Assembly: GCF_008704995.1 (NCBI RefSeq)
Contig: NZ_CP023747.1
Location: forward strand, 6,482,001-6,546,000
DNA length: 64,000 bases
DNA from: Streptomyces nodosus
GTDB taxonomy: Bacteria; Actinomycetota; Actinomycetes; Streptomycetales; Streptomycetaceae
Reading direction: 5' to 3'
Shown: positions 15,251 to 23,680 of the stretch, one piece after another
Numbering within the stretch: the stretch's first letter is position 1
Layout: the number at the start of each line of letters is the position of its first letter
Notes under the pieces: model-generated
The model's input: only the letters and a program-made list of their open reading frames with translations
Told to the model about the DNA's origin: nothing
Database searches by the model: none
Position numbers and translations under genes: made by a program

Positions 15251-17170
15251 CTGTCGACCGCCATCCTCACCGGCCAGCCGGTCCCCGGATCGTCGCTCGA
15301 GGGCGATCTGCGGTCCCTGGGCTTCGACGTGCGGGTCGCCACCGACGCCGGTAACGCCGAGACACTCGTCGCCGCCGTACCGGCGGACCAGCGGGTGGCG
15401 ATCGTCGACGCCCGCTTCGTGGGCCATCCGCACGCGCTGCGCCTCGGCCTCACCGACCCACGCTTCCCGGCCGCCGCGGTGTCAGGTGCCGTCACCGTCC
15501 GCCCCGCCGCCCGCCAGGCGCTGACCCGCGCCCTGGCCCGGGAGACTTCCGCCGCGAGTGACGGCGCCGGCTCCGGGGCCACGGCGGCCGGCGAGCGCCC
15601 GGGCGTTGCCACGGACGGCGCGCCGACCGGCGCCGCCCCCGCCGACGGCACCCTCGCCCTCACCGACGGGGCCCCCGCCGACAGCCTCGCCGAGCGCCTC
15701 ACCGCGGCCCTCGACGCCGACGGCATACCGGTGCACCGCCCCGAACTGGGCACCCTGGTCGCCGTCGTCCCCATCGACCCCCAGGCCCGCAACGAGGCCC
15801 GGCAGGCGGTCCTGGCCGTCGACGACGAGGCGGTGCGCCTGCGCGGCGCCGTCAAGGCCCGCGACGGCTTCTTCACCACCCACTGCATCAGCCCCTACTC
15901 GCGGTACATCGCCCGCTGGTGCGCCCGCCGCGGCCTCACCCCCAACCAGGTCACCACCGCCTCGCTGCTCACCGCGCTGATCGCGGCGGGCTGCGCGGCC
16001 ACCGGCACCCGCCCCGGATTCGTCGCCGCGGGCGTGCTGCTGATCGTCTCCTTCGTCCTGGACTGCACCGACGGTCAGCTCGCCCGCTACTCCCTGCAGT
16101 ACTCGACGCTCGGCGCCTGGCTGGACGCCACCTTCGACCGCGCCAAGGAATACGCCTACTACGCCGGTCTCGCCCTGGGCGCGGCCCGCGGCGGCGACGA
16201 CGTCTGGGCGCTCGCCCTCGGCGCGATGGTGCTGCAGACCTGCCGGCATGTCGTGGACTTCTCCTTCAACGAGGCGAACCACGACGCGACCGCCAACACC
16301 AGTCCCACCGCGGCCCTGTCCGACCGTCTCGACAGCGTCGGCTGGACGGTGTGGATCCGCCGGATGATCGTGCTGCCGATCGGGGAACGCTGGGCGATGA
16401 TCGCCGTCCTGACGGCGCTCACCACCCCTCGTATCACCTTCTATGTGCTGCTGATCGGCTGCGCCTTCGCCGCCATGTACACCACCGCGGGCCGGGTGCT
16501 GCGCTCCCTGACGCGCAAGGCACGCCGTACCGACCGGGCAGCGCAGGCGCTGGCGGACCTCGCGGACAGCGGGCCGCTCGCACAGCCCCTGGCCGGTGCG
16601 ACCGGCTCCCTTGCGCGCCGGCTGCCCGGCATCGCCACCCCGGCCGTCGCCCTGCTCGGCTCGCTCGCCGTGGTGGCCACCGCCGCACTCACCGGCTTCG
16701 GCGGGGTGTGGCCCGTCCTCGGGGCCGTCGTCTATACCGCCGCCTCCGGCCTGGCCGTCGCCCGCCCCCTCAAGGGCGCCTTGGACTGGCTGGTCCCCCC
16801 CTTCCTCCGCGCCGCCGAGTACGGCACCGTGCTGGTACTGGCGGCCAAAGCAGGGGTGAACGGAGCGCTACCGGCTGCTTTCGGGCTGGTGGCGGCGGTC
16901 GCCTACCATCACTACGACACGGTGTACCGCATCCGCGGCGGCGCCGGCGCGCCGCCGTCCTGGCTGGTGCGCGCGATCGGGGGGCACGAGGGCCGGACGC
17001 TGTTGGTCACGGCCCTGGCCGCGCTGCTCGGCGCGGCACAGTTCAAGGTCGCGCTCACGGTCCTGGCCGGGTATGTCGCCGTGCTGGTGATCGTCGAGAG
17101 CGTCCGCTTCTGGGTGGCTGCCCACAAGGGCGGCGCACCCGCCGTACACGATGAAGGAGAACCCGCATGA
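15251..17170 (+). CDS. CDP-alcohol phosphotransferase with N-terminal DUF5941-like region
   Basis: A 639-aa membrane enzyme if started at 15251. The N-terminal part of about 190 residues is soluble and Ala-rich, with repeated short strands (AILTGQPVPGSSLEGDLRS onward). A CDP-alcohol phosphatidyltransferase domain follows with the full motif DCTDGQLAR, then G and the two Asp of LDATFD (first Asp near residue 271). C-terminal hydrophobic helices complete it. It should transfer a phospho-alcohol from a CDP-linked donor. The upstream frame stays open to an in-frame stop at 15242 with no ATG, GTG or TTG; CTG at 15251 has AGGGAG 9 bp before it, and GTG at 15329 is the first standard start. Its stop overlaps the next gene by 4 bp. 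Confidence 0.8.
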   Translation: MSTAILTGQPVPGSSLEGDLRSLGFDVRVATDAGNAETLVAAVPADQRVAIVDARFVGHPHALRLGLTDPRFPAAAVSGAVTVRPAARQALTRALARETSAASDGAGSGATAAGERPGVATDGAPTGAAPADGTLALTDGAPADSLAERLTAALDADGIPVHRPELGTLVAVVPIDPQARNEARQAVLAVDDEAVRLRGAVKARDGFFTTHCISPYSRYIARWCARRGLTPNQVTTASLLTALIAAGCAATGTRPGFVAAGVLLIVSFVLDCTDGQLARYSLQYSTLGAWLDATFDRAKEYAYYAGLALGAARGGDDVWALALGAMVLQTCRHVVDFSFNEANHDATANTSPTAALSDRLDSVGWTVWIRRMIVLPIGERWAMIAVLTALTTPRITFYVLLIGCAFAAMYTTAGRVLRSLTRKARRTDRAAQALADLADSGPLAQPLAGATGSLARRLPGIATPAVALLGSLAVVATAALTGFGGVWPVLGAVVYTAASGLAVARPLKGALDWLVPPFLRAAEYGTVLVLAAKAGVNGALPAAFGLVAAVAYHHYDTVYRIRGGAGAPPSWLVRAIGGHEGRTLLVTALAALLGAAQFKVALTVLAGYVAVLVIVESVRFWVAAHKGGAPAVHDEGEPA

Positions 17171-17919
17171 TCGGCCTCGTGCTGGCGGCCGGCGCCGGAC
17201 GGCGCCTGCGTCCCTACACCGACACCCTGCCCAAGGCTCTGGTGCCGGTGGGGCCCGTGGACAGTGAGGACGGTCCCACGGTCCTGGACCTCACGCTCGG
17301 CAACTTCGCCGAGATCGGCCTGACCGAGGCCGCGATCATCGTCGGCTACCGCAAGGAGGCCGTCTACGAGCGTCGGGAGGCCCTGGAGCGCAAGTACGGC
17401 CTCAAGCTCACCCTGATCGACAACGACAAGGCCGAGGAGTGGAACAACGCCTACTCCCTGTGGTGCGGCCGTGACGCCCTCAAGGACGGGGTGATCCTCG
17501 CCAACGGCGACACCGTGCACCCGGTCTCCGTCGAGCGGTCGCTGCTCGCCGCTCGCGGCGACGGCAGGAGGATCATCCTCGCCGTCGACACGGTGAAGGA
17601 GCTCGCCGACGAGGAGATGAAGGTCGTCGTGGACCCCGAGAAGGGCGTCCGGAAGATCACCAAGCTGATGGAGCCCTCCGAGGCCACCGGCGAGTACATC
17701 GGCGTCACCCTGATCGAGGGCGAGGCCGCCGCGGACCTGGCCGACGCGCTGAAGACGGTGTGGGAGACCGACCCGCAGCAGTTCTACGAGCACGGCTACC
17801 AGGAGCTCGTCGACCGCGGCTTCCGGATCGACGTGGCACCGATCGGCGACGTCCCGTGGGTCGAGATCGACAACCACGACGACCTGGCCAAGGGGCGGGA
17901 GATCGCATGCCGCTACTGA
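17167..17919 (+). CDS. Nucleotidyltransferase (LicC/sugar-phosphate type)
   Basis: A 250-aa NTP transferase with the N-terminal signature LAAGAGRRLRPYTDTLPKAL, which binds the nucleotide and Mg. The later NNAYSLWCG segment and ILANGDTVHP, with its metal-binding Asp, are also typical of LicC-like cytidylyltransferases. Its position between two CDP-alcohol phosphotransferase genes makes CTP the likely nucleotide, and the polyol phosphate made by the next gene a likely co-substrate. The ATG overlaps the stop of the preceding gene (ATGA), and its end overlaps the next gene by 13 bp. This implies translational coupling. Confidence 0.82.
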   Translation: MIGLVLAAGAGRRLRPYTDTLPKALVPVGPVDSEDGPTVLDLTLGNFAEIGLTEAAIIVGYRKEAVYERREALERKYGLKLTLIDNDKAEEWNNAYSLWCGRDALKDGVILANGDTVHPVSVERSLLAARGDGRRIILAVDTVKELADEEMKVVVDPEKGVRKITKLMEPSEATGEYIGVTLIEGEAAADLADALKTVWETDPQQFYEHGYQELVDRGFRIDVAPIGDVPWVEIDNHDDLAKGREIACRY

Positions 17920-18968
17920 CGAGGCTCATTCCCTCGCCGGTCGTCGTCGACATCCGCCCGGGTGCCCTCGACGACCTGGCCGGGGTGCTCGCCGACGAGC
18001 GGATCTCGCACTCGGGCAAGCTGGCCGTCGCGGTCAGCGGCGGCTCGGGCGCCAGGCTGCGCGAGCGGCTCGCCCCCGGGCTGCCCGGCGCCACCTGGTA
18101 CGAGGTCGGCGGCGGCACCCTCGACGACGCGGTCCGGCTGGCCGGCGACATGAAGTCCGACCAGTACGACGCACTCGTGGGTCTGGGCGGCGGCAAGATC
18201 ATCGACTGTGCCAAGTTCGCCGCCGCGCGGGTCGGTCTGCCGCTGGTCGCGGTGCCCACCAACCTGGCGCACGACGGACTGTGCTCACCGGTCGCCACCC
18301 TCGACAACGACGCGGGACGCGGCTCCTATGGCGTGCCGAACCCGATCGCGGTCGTCATCGACCTGGACGTCATCCGGGCCGCCCCGGTGCGTTTCGTCCG
18401 TGCGGGCATCGGCGACGCCGTGTCCAACATCTCCGCGATCGCGGACTGGGAGCTCTCCCACCGCGTCAACGGCGAGAAGGTGGACGGCCTTGCCGCGGCC
18501 ATGGCCCGGCAGGCCGGTGAGGCGGTGCTGCGCCACCCCGGGGACATCGGCGACAACGCCTTCCTCCAGGTGCTGGCCGAGGCGCTGGTACTCACCGGTA
18601 TCGCCATGTCGGTGTCGGGCGACTCCCGTCCCGCCTCCGGCGCCTGCCACGAGATCAACCACGCCTTCGACCTCCTCTACCCCAAGCGCGCGGCGAGCCA
18701 CGGCGAGCAGTGCGGACTGGGCGCCGCCTTCGCGATGTATCTGCGCGGGGCGCACGAGGAGTCCGCGAACATGGCCCGGATACTGCGCCGGCACGGGCTG
18801 CCGGTGCTGCCGGGGGACATCGGTTTCACCGTGGACGAATTCGTCCGGGTCGTCGACTTCGCTCCGCAGACCCGGCCGGGCCGCTACACGATCCTCGAAC
18901 ACCTCGACCTGAAGACCGACCAGATCAAGGACGCATACGCCGACTATGTCAAGGCCATCGGTAGCTGA
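17907..18968 (+). CDS. Iron-containing alcohol dehydrogenase family, glycerol-1-phosphate dehydrogenase-like
   Basis: A 353-aa NAD(P)-dependent dehydrogenase. The nucleotide-binding VGLGGGKIIDCAKFAA lies near residues 91-106, then PTNLAHDGLCSPVA, the region typical of the AraM/EgsA (sn-glycerol-1-phosphate dehydrogenase) branch. Likely metal ligands are Asp170 (GIGD), His248 (GACHEINH) and His265 (ASHGEQCG). G1P dehydrogenases reduce dihydroxyacetone phosphate to sn-glycerol-1-phosphate. Beside a cytidylyltransferase-like enzyme and two CDP-alcohol transferases, this suggests a CDP-glycerol or similar CDP-polyol made from the G1P stereoisomer. The substrate is an inference; other polyol phosphates are possible. 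Confidence 0.8.
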   Translation: MPLLTRLIPSPVVVDIRPGALDDLAGVLADERISHSGKLAVAVSGGSGARLRERLAPGLPGATWYEVGGGTLDDAVRLAGDMKSDQYDALVGLGGGKIIDCAKFAAARVGLPLVAVPTNLAHDGLCSPVATLDNDAGRGSYGVPNPIAVVIDLDVIRAAPVRFVRAGIGDAVSNISAIADWELSHRVNGEKVDGLAAAMARQAGEAVLRHPGDIGDNAFLQVLAEALVLTGIAMSVSGDSRPASGACHEINHAFDLLYPKRAASHGEQCGLGAAFAMYLRGAHEESANMARILRRHGLPVLPGDIGFTVDEFVRVVDFAPQTRPGRYTILEHLDLKTDQIKDAYADYVKAIGS

Positions 18969-19725
18969 ACTCCGTCCTGTCGTCCACCCCGAAGGGGTGA
19001 AGGACCGGCGCAGCGGTGAGCACTGGGCGGGACGCCTGTACATGCGGGAGATCTCGCTGCGGGTGGACCGCTACCTGGTGAACACCAGGATCACTCCCAA
19101 CCAGCTCACCTATCTGATGACCGTTTTCGGCGTCCTCGCCGCCCCGGCCCTGCTGGTGCCGGGGGTGGCGGGCGCCGTGCTCGGGGTGGTGATGGTCCAG
19201 CTCTATCTGCTGCTGGACTGCGTCGACGGCGAGATGGCCCGCTGGAAGAAGCAGTACTCGCTCTCCGGTGTGTACCTCGACCGGGTCGGCGCCTATCTGT
19301 GCGACGCCGCGGTCCTGGTCGGCTTCGGACTGCGGGCCGCCGATCTCTGGGGCTCCGGGCGGATCGACTGGCTGTGGGCCTTCCTGGGCACTCTGGCCGC
19401 GCTCGGCGCCGTCCTGATCAAGGCCGAGACCGACCTGGTGGGCGTCGCCCGTCACCAGGGCGGGCTGCCGCCGGTCAAGGAGGCCGCGTCCGAGCCGCGC
19501 TCCTCCGGACTGGCCCTGGCCCGCAGGGCCGCCGGGGCGCTGAAGTTCCACCGGCTGGTCCTCGGGATCGAGGCGTCCCTGCTGATCCTGGTGCTGGCGG
19601 TCGTGGACGCGGTCCGGGGCGACCTGTTCTTCACCCGGCTCGGCGTCGCGGTGCTGGCCGGCATCGCCCTGCTGCAGACCCTGCTGCACCTGGTGTCCGT
19701 CCTCGCCTCCAGCAGGCTGAAGTGA
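18946..19725 (+). CDS. CDP-alcohol phosphatidyltransferase family membrane protein
   Basis: A 259-aa integral membrane enzyme. The catalytic signature is complete: DCVDGEMARW from Asp91, then the spaced Gly and the two Asp in GVYLDRVGAYLCD. Hydrophobic segments flank it (about residues 50-88, 118-150 and 200-255). It is the second enzyme of this family in the operon and is shorter, without the DUF5941-like part. It may use the same CDP-alcohol on a different acceptor, or build the next linkage. It starts inside the end of the dehydrogenase gene (23-bp overlap) and ends in a GTGA overlap with the glycosyltransferase. Confidence 0.85.
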   Translation: MSRPSVAELRPVVHPEGVKDRRSGEHWAGRLYMREISLRVDRYLVNTRITPNQLTYLMTVFGVLAAPALLVPGVAGAVLGVVMVQLYLLLDCVDGEMARWKKQYSLSGVYLDRVGAYLCDAAVLVGFGLRAADLWGSGRIDWLWAFLGTLAALGAVLIKAETDLVGVARHQGGLPPVKEAASEPRSSGLALARRAAGALKFHRLVLGIEASLLILVLAVVDAVRGDLFFTRLGVAVLAGIALLQTLLHLVSVLASSRLK

Positions 19726-20606
19726 GCGGCGCCCTCAAGGTCGGGGCGGTCGTCATCACGATGGGCAACCGCCCCGCCGAACTCCGCGCCCTCCTCGACT
19801 CGGTGGCCAAGCAGGACGGCGACCCGGTCGAGGTGGTCGTGGTCGGCAACGGCTCGCCCGTCCCCGATGTCCCCGAGGGCGTTCGCACGGTCGAGCTGCC
19901 GGAGAACCTCGGCATCCCCGGCGGCCGCAATGTGGGCATCGAGGCCTTCGGTCCCGGCGGCACCGACGTCGATGTGCTGCTCTTCCTGGACGACGACGGA
20001 CTGCTCGCCCGCAACGACACCGCCGAACTGTGCCGGGAGGCCTTCGCCGCCGACCCGGAGCTCGGGATCATCAGCTTCCGCATCGCCGACCCCGACACCG
20101 GTGAGACCCAGCGGCGCCATGTGCCCCGGCTGCGCGCCTCCGACCCGATGCGCTCCTCCCGGGTCACCACCTTCCTCGGCGGCGCCAACGCCGTCCGTAC
20201 CACGGTGTTCGCTGAGGTCGGCGGCCTGCCGGACGAGTTCTTCTACGCCCATGAGGAGACCGACCTGGCCTGGCGCGCGCTGAACGCGGGCTGGCTGATC
20301 GACTACCGGTCCGACATGGTGCTCAACCACCCGACGACCGCCCCGTCCCGGCATGCGGTGTACCACCGGATGGTCGCCCGCAACCGGGTCTGGCTGGCCC
20401 GCCGCAACCTGCCCGCCGTGCTGGTCCCCGTCTATCTGGGCGTCTGGATGCTGCTGACGCTGCTGCGCCGTCCCTCACGGGCCGCGCTCAAGGCGTGGTT
20501 CGGCGGATTCCGGGAGGGCTGGACCACCGCGTGCGGTCCACGGCGCCCCATGAAGTGGCGTACGGTGTGGCGGCTGACCCGATTGGGCCGACCTCCGGTC
20601 ATCTGA
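19722..20606 (+). CDS. Family 2 glycosyltransferase
   Basis: A 294-aa GT-A fold glycosyltransferase. VVVVGNGS and ENLGIPGGRNVGIE bind the nucleotide sugar; the metal-binding DDD is at residues 90-92 (LLFLDDDG). FLGGANAVRT and the acceptor-side HEETDLAWRALNAGW (ED-like) follow. A C-terminal amphipathic segment (VLVPVYLGVWMLLTLL) could hold it at the membrane. The GTG start overlaps the preceding stop. The length and C-terminus resemble rhamnosyl- or galactofuranosyl-type wall transferases, but donor and acceptor are not predictable. Confidence 0.85.
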   Translation: MSGALKVGAVVITMGNRPAELRALLDSVAKQDGDPVEVVVVGNGSPVPDVPEGVRTVELPENLGIPGGRNVGIEAFGPGGTDVDVLLFLDDDGLLARNDTAELCREAFAADPELGIISFRIADPDTGETQRRHVPRLRASDPMRSSRVTTFLGGANAVRTTVFAEVGGLPDEFFYAHEETDLAWRALNAGWLIDYRSDMVLNHPTTAPSRHAVYHRMVARNRVWLARRNLPAVLVPVYLGVWMLLTLLRRPSRAALKAWFGGFREGWTTACGPRRPMKWRTVWRLTRLGRPPVI

Positions 20607-20707
20607 CACGCTCGATGGCCGGAACCCGGCGGGTGGGACCCACCTTCCCGGCTCTTACCCGCGCGCGGGCAGGCCGCGTACCCCGGAAACGGAGAGTTTG
20701 CCAACCT

Positions 20708-21637
20708 GTGAGTGAGACAACGCATGACGGCGGCGTCGCCGTGAGCGACGCCCCGTCGCCCGACGAAGGTCTGACCCCGGCCGAGCTGGCCGCCAAGTAC
20801 GGGCTCGCGGTCAGCGGAGCGCGGCCCGGGCTCAGGGAGTACATCCGTCAGTTGTGGGGACGGCGGCACTTCATCCTCGCCTTCTCGCGGGCGAAACTCA
20901 CCGCCCAGTACAGCCAGGCCAAGCTGGGCCAGCTCTGGCAGGTGGCCACGCCGCTGCTGAACGCATGCGTGTACTACCTGATCTTCGGGCTGATCCTGAA
21001 GGCCAGCCGCGGCCTGCCGCAGGAGACCTACATCCCGTTCCTGGTGACCGGCGTGTTCGTCTTCACCTTCACCCAGAGCTCGGTGATGGCCGGTGTCCGC
21101 GCGATCTCCGGCAACCTGGGCCTGGTGCGCGCCCTGCACTTCCCGCGCGCCTCGCTGCCCATCTCGTTCGCGCTGCAGCAGCTCCAGCAGCTGCTCTACT
21201 CGATGATCGTGCTGTTCGCCGTGGTGGTGGCCTTCGGCACCTACCCCCGGCTGTCCTGGCTGCTGATCGTCCCGGTGCTGGTGCTCCAGGTGCTCTTCAA
21301 CACGGGACTGGCGCTCGTCGTCGCGCGGCTGGGAGCCAAGACCCCGGACCTCGCCCAGCTGATGCCGTTCGTCCTGCGCACCTGGATGTATGCGTCCGGC
21401 GTCATGTTCTCCATCCACAACATGCTCGCCGGCCGCTCCGAATGGGTCACCCGTCTGTTGCAGGTGAACCCGGCCGCCGTCTATATGGACCTGGCCCGTT
21501 TCTCGCTCATCCGGGGCTACGGCGCCGAGCACCTGCCGCCGCATGTGTGGGCGATCGCGCTGTTCTGGGCCGTCGTCGTCTTCGTGGGCGGATTCGTGTA
21601 TTTCTGGAAGGCGGAGGAGCGGTACGGCCGTGGCTGA
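20708..21637 (+). CDS. ABC-2 type transporter permease, TagG-like
   Basis: A 309-aa permease of the polysaccharide/teichoic acid export family. A soluble N-terminus of about 60 residues is followed by six hydrophobic segments (for example LLNACVYYLIFGLIL, FLVTGVFVFTFTQS, LLYSMIVLFAVVVAF, LLIVPVLVLQVLF, WAIALFWAVVVFVGGFVYF). GTG at 20708 is chosen; a GTG at 20741 is the alternative. It pairs with the ATPase that starts inside its 3' end. The two should flip or export a lipid-linked wall polymer made by the upstream enzymes. Confidence 0.88.
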   Translation: MSETTHDGGVAVSDAPSPDEGLTPAELAAKYGLAVSGARPGLREYIRQLWGRRHFILAFSRAKLTAQYSQAKLGQLWQVATPLLNACVYYLIFGLILKASRGLPQETYIPFLVTGVFVFTFTQSSVMAGVRAISGNLGLVRALHFPRASLPISFALQQLQQLLYSMIVLFAVVVAFGTYPRLSWLLIVPVLVLQVLFNTGLALVVARLGAKTPDLAQLMPFVLRTWMYASGVMFSIHNMLAGRSEWVTRLLQVNPAAVYMDLARFSLIRGYGAEHLPPHVWAIALFWAVVVFVGGFVYFWKAEERYGRG

Positions 21638-22409
21638 ACAGAGCACCGGGGCCCGCGTGCCCACCGTCATCGCGGACGAGCTGCACATCGTCTACCGGGT
21701 CAACGGCGCCAAGACGGGCCGGGGCAGCGCGACAGCGGCCCTCAGCCGCATCCTCAAGCGCGGCGAGGAGCGCGGCGTGCGCAAGGTGCACGCCGTCAAG
21801 GGCGTCTCGTTCATCTCCTACCGGGGCGAGGCCATCGGCCTGATCGGCTCGAACGGCTCCGGCAAGTCCACCCTGCTGCGGGCCATCGCCGGTCTGCTGC
21901 CCGCGGAGCGGGGCAAGGTGTACACCGATGGCCAGCCCTCGCTGCTCGGGGTGAACGCGGCCCTGATGAACGACCTGACCGGGGAGCGCAATGTCATCCT
22001 GGGCGGCCTCGCGATGGGGATGTCCCGGGAGGAGATCAGGTCCCGCTACGAGGGGATCGTGGACTTCTCGGGCATCAACGAGAAGGGCGACTTCATCACG
22101 CTGCCGATGCGCACCTACTCCTCCGGTATGGCGGCCCGGCTGCGGTTCTCCATCGCGGCCGCCAAGGACCACGATGTGCTGATGATCGACGAGGCGCTCG
22201 CCACCGGTGACCGCAAGTTCCAGAAGCGCTCGGAGAAGCGCATCCGGGAGCTGCGCGAGGAGGCGGGCACGGTGTTCCTGGTCAGCCACAACAACAAGTC
22301 GATCCGGGACACCTGCGATCGGGTCCTGTGGCTGGAACGCGGCGAACTGCGGATGGACGGTCCCACCGCGGAGGTCCTCAAGGAGTACGAGAAGTTCACC
22401 GGCAAGTGA
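21630..22409 (+). CDS. ABC transporter ATPase, TagH-like
   Basis: A 259-aa ATPase of the polysaccharide-export subfamily. Walker A is GSNGSGKSTLL, the signature is YSSGMAARLRFS (the SSGM form seen in TagH/RfbE proteins rather than LSGGQ), Walker B VLMIDEALATGD, and switch His in FLVSHNNKS. It lacks the C-terminal extension of long TagH proteins. The GTG start overlaps the permease gene by 8 bp, so the two are coupled. It ends the operon, followed by a strong hairpin. Confidence 0.9.
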   Translation: MAEQSTGARVPTVIADELHIVYRVNGAKTGRGSATAALSRILKRGEERGVRKVHAVKGVSFISYRGEAIGLIGSNGSGKSTLLRAIAGLLPAERGKVYTDGQPSLLGVNAALMNDLTGERNVILGGLAMGMSREEIRSRYEGIVDFSGINEKGDFITLPMRTYSSGMAARLRFSIAAAKDHDVLMIDEALATGDRKFQKRSEKRIRELREEAGTVFLVSHNNKSIRDTCDRVLWLERGELRMDGPTAEVLKEYEKFTGK

Positions 22410-22429
22410 CACGGTGCCGCGGCACCGGT

Positions 22430-22464
22430 GCGGGGCTCCGCCGGAAGGTCCGGTGGGGCCCCGC
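22430..22464 (+). terminator. Hairpin terminator after the exporter operon
   Basis: A 15-bp GC-rich inverted repeat (22430-22444 with 22450-22464, two G-T type mismatches, 5-nt loop) begins 21 bp after the TagH stop and marks the end of the 15-22 kb operon. Confidence 0.75.
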
Positions 22465-22777
22465 TCCTGCAAAGGAAAAGCCAACTCTGGGTCCGCGGGG
22501 GAATCTTGACATCGATCGGTGTGTTGTTGTGATCTGCAGGACACCCCGGCGAACCTCGATGCGTTGTACAACGTAAGCTGTAGCGGTGCTGATTCGCGGC
22601 AAGTGGGACGATAGTGCCCTGTACCTCACACCTGCCGCGTTGCGTGGACGGCCAGGCGGCGTGTCCGAAATGGGATGTTTTGGATCCGCAGTGTAGAACG
22701 GGAGATGTGACGGCAATGGGTACGGGAAGTCTCCAGCTCCGCGAGGCATGTGCCGTCTCCGCGTCGGGCGGCGAGCG
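22465..22777 (+). promoter_or_regulatory. Leader region of the hopanoid operon
   Basis: About 310 bp without a gene, AT-richer than its surroundings. A TTGACA hexamer at 22506-22511, followed after 18 bp by TGATCT, is a possible promoter. The perfect palindrome GTTGTACAAC lies at 22563-22572, downstream of that pair, and could be an operator. The remaining 200 bp to hpnC would be a long 5' leader. Confidence 0.45.
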
Positions 22778-23680
22778 GTGACCCAAGCCGGGACGGCGCG
22801 CACCGGTGACCCGGAGCGCGGCACCCTCGACAAGGCCACGGACGAGAACTTCCCCGTGGCCCCCTTCTTCCTGCCCAGGGCCTGGCGGACCGATCTGATG
22901 GCCGTCTACGGTTTCGCCCGTCTCGTCGACGACATCGGCGACGGGGACCTCGCCCCCGGCGGCGCCGACGCCCGGCTGCTCGGGGTCCCGCCCGAGGAGG
23001 CCGAGGACCGCCTGGTCCTGCTCGACGCCTTCGAGGCCGATCTGCACCGGGTCTTCGGGGCGACTCCTCGGCACCCGCTGCTGCGCCGCCTCCAGCCCAC
23101 GGTCCGGCGCACCGGTCTCACCCCCGAGCCGTTCCTCGGCCTGATCGCCGCCAATCGCCAGGACCAGCTCGTCAAGCGCTACGAGACCTACGAAGACCTC
23201 CTCGCGTACTGCGAACTGTCCGCCAACCCGGTCGGACGACTCGTCCTGGCCGTCACCGGTACGTCCACCCCGGAGCGCATCCGCCGCTCCGACGCGATCT
23301 GCACCGCACTGCAGATCGTCGAACACCTTCAGGACGTCACCGAGGACCTCGGCCGCGACCGCATCTACCTCCCCGCCGCGGACATGAAGCGCTTTCACGT
23401 CCGGGAGACGGACCTCGCCACGAAGACCGCGGGCGCGTCGGTGCGCGCGCTGGTCGCCTACGAAGCGGAACGCGCCCGCGATCTCCTGAATGAAGGCGCC
23501 CCCCTGGTGGGTAGCGTCCACGGCAGGCTGCGGCTGCTGCTCGCGGGCTTCGTGGCGGGAGGAAGGGCGGCGATCCATGCGATCGCCGCCGCCGAATACG
23601 ACGTACTTCCCGGCCCCCCCAAGCCCGGCAGGCTCCGGTTGCTCCGCGAGGTGGGCGTGACTCTGCGAGGAGAGGGGTGA
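22778..23680 (+). CDS. hpnC: Squalene synthase HpnC (hydroxysqualene synthase)
   Basis: A 300-aa member of the trans-isoprenyl diphosphate synthase family. HpnC converts presqualene diphosphate to hydroxysqualene. The two aspartate-rich motifs appear as LVDDIGDGDL and EDLGRDRIYLP, and the family's N-terminal DENFPVAPFFLPRAWR is present. The GTG at 22778 gives the usual length; an ATG at 22748 is an alternative 10 codons upstream. It is the first gene of the hopanoid operon. Its stop overlaps the GTG of hpnD (GTGA). Confidence 0.92.
   Translation: MTQAGTARTGDPERGTLDKATDENFPVAPFFLPRAWRTDLMAVYGFARLVDDIGDGDLAPGGADARLLGVPPEEAEDRLVLLDAFEADLHRVFGATPRHPLLRRLQPTVRRTGLTPEPFLGLIAANRQDQLVKRYETYEDLLAYCELSANPVGRLVLAVTGTSTPERIRRSDAICTALQIVEHLQDVTEDLGRDRIYLPAADMKRFHVRETDLATKTAGASVRALVAYEAERARDLLNEGAPLVGSVHGRLRLLLAGFVAGGRAAIHAIAAAEYDVLPGPPKPGRLRLLREVGVTLRGEG

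Noticed and set aside
15251..22409. Phosphonate or phosphonolipid biosynthesis for the CDP-alcohol operon
   Set aside because: No PEP mutase or phosphonopyruvate decarboxylase is present in or near the operon.
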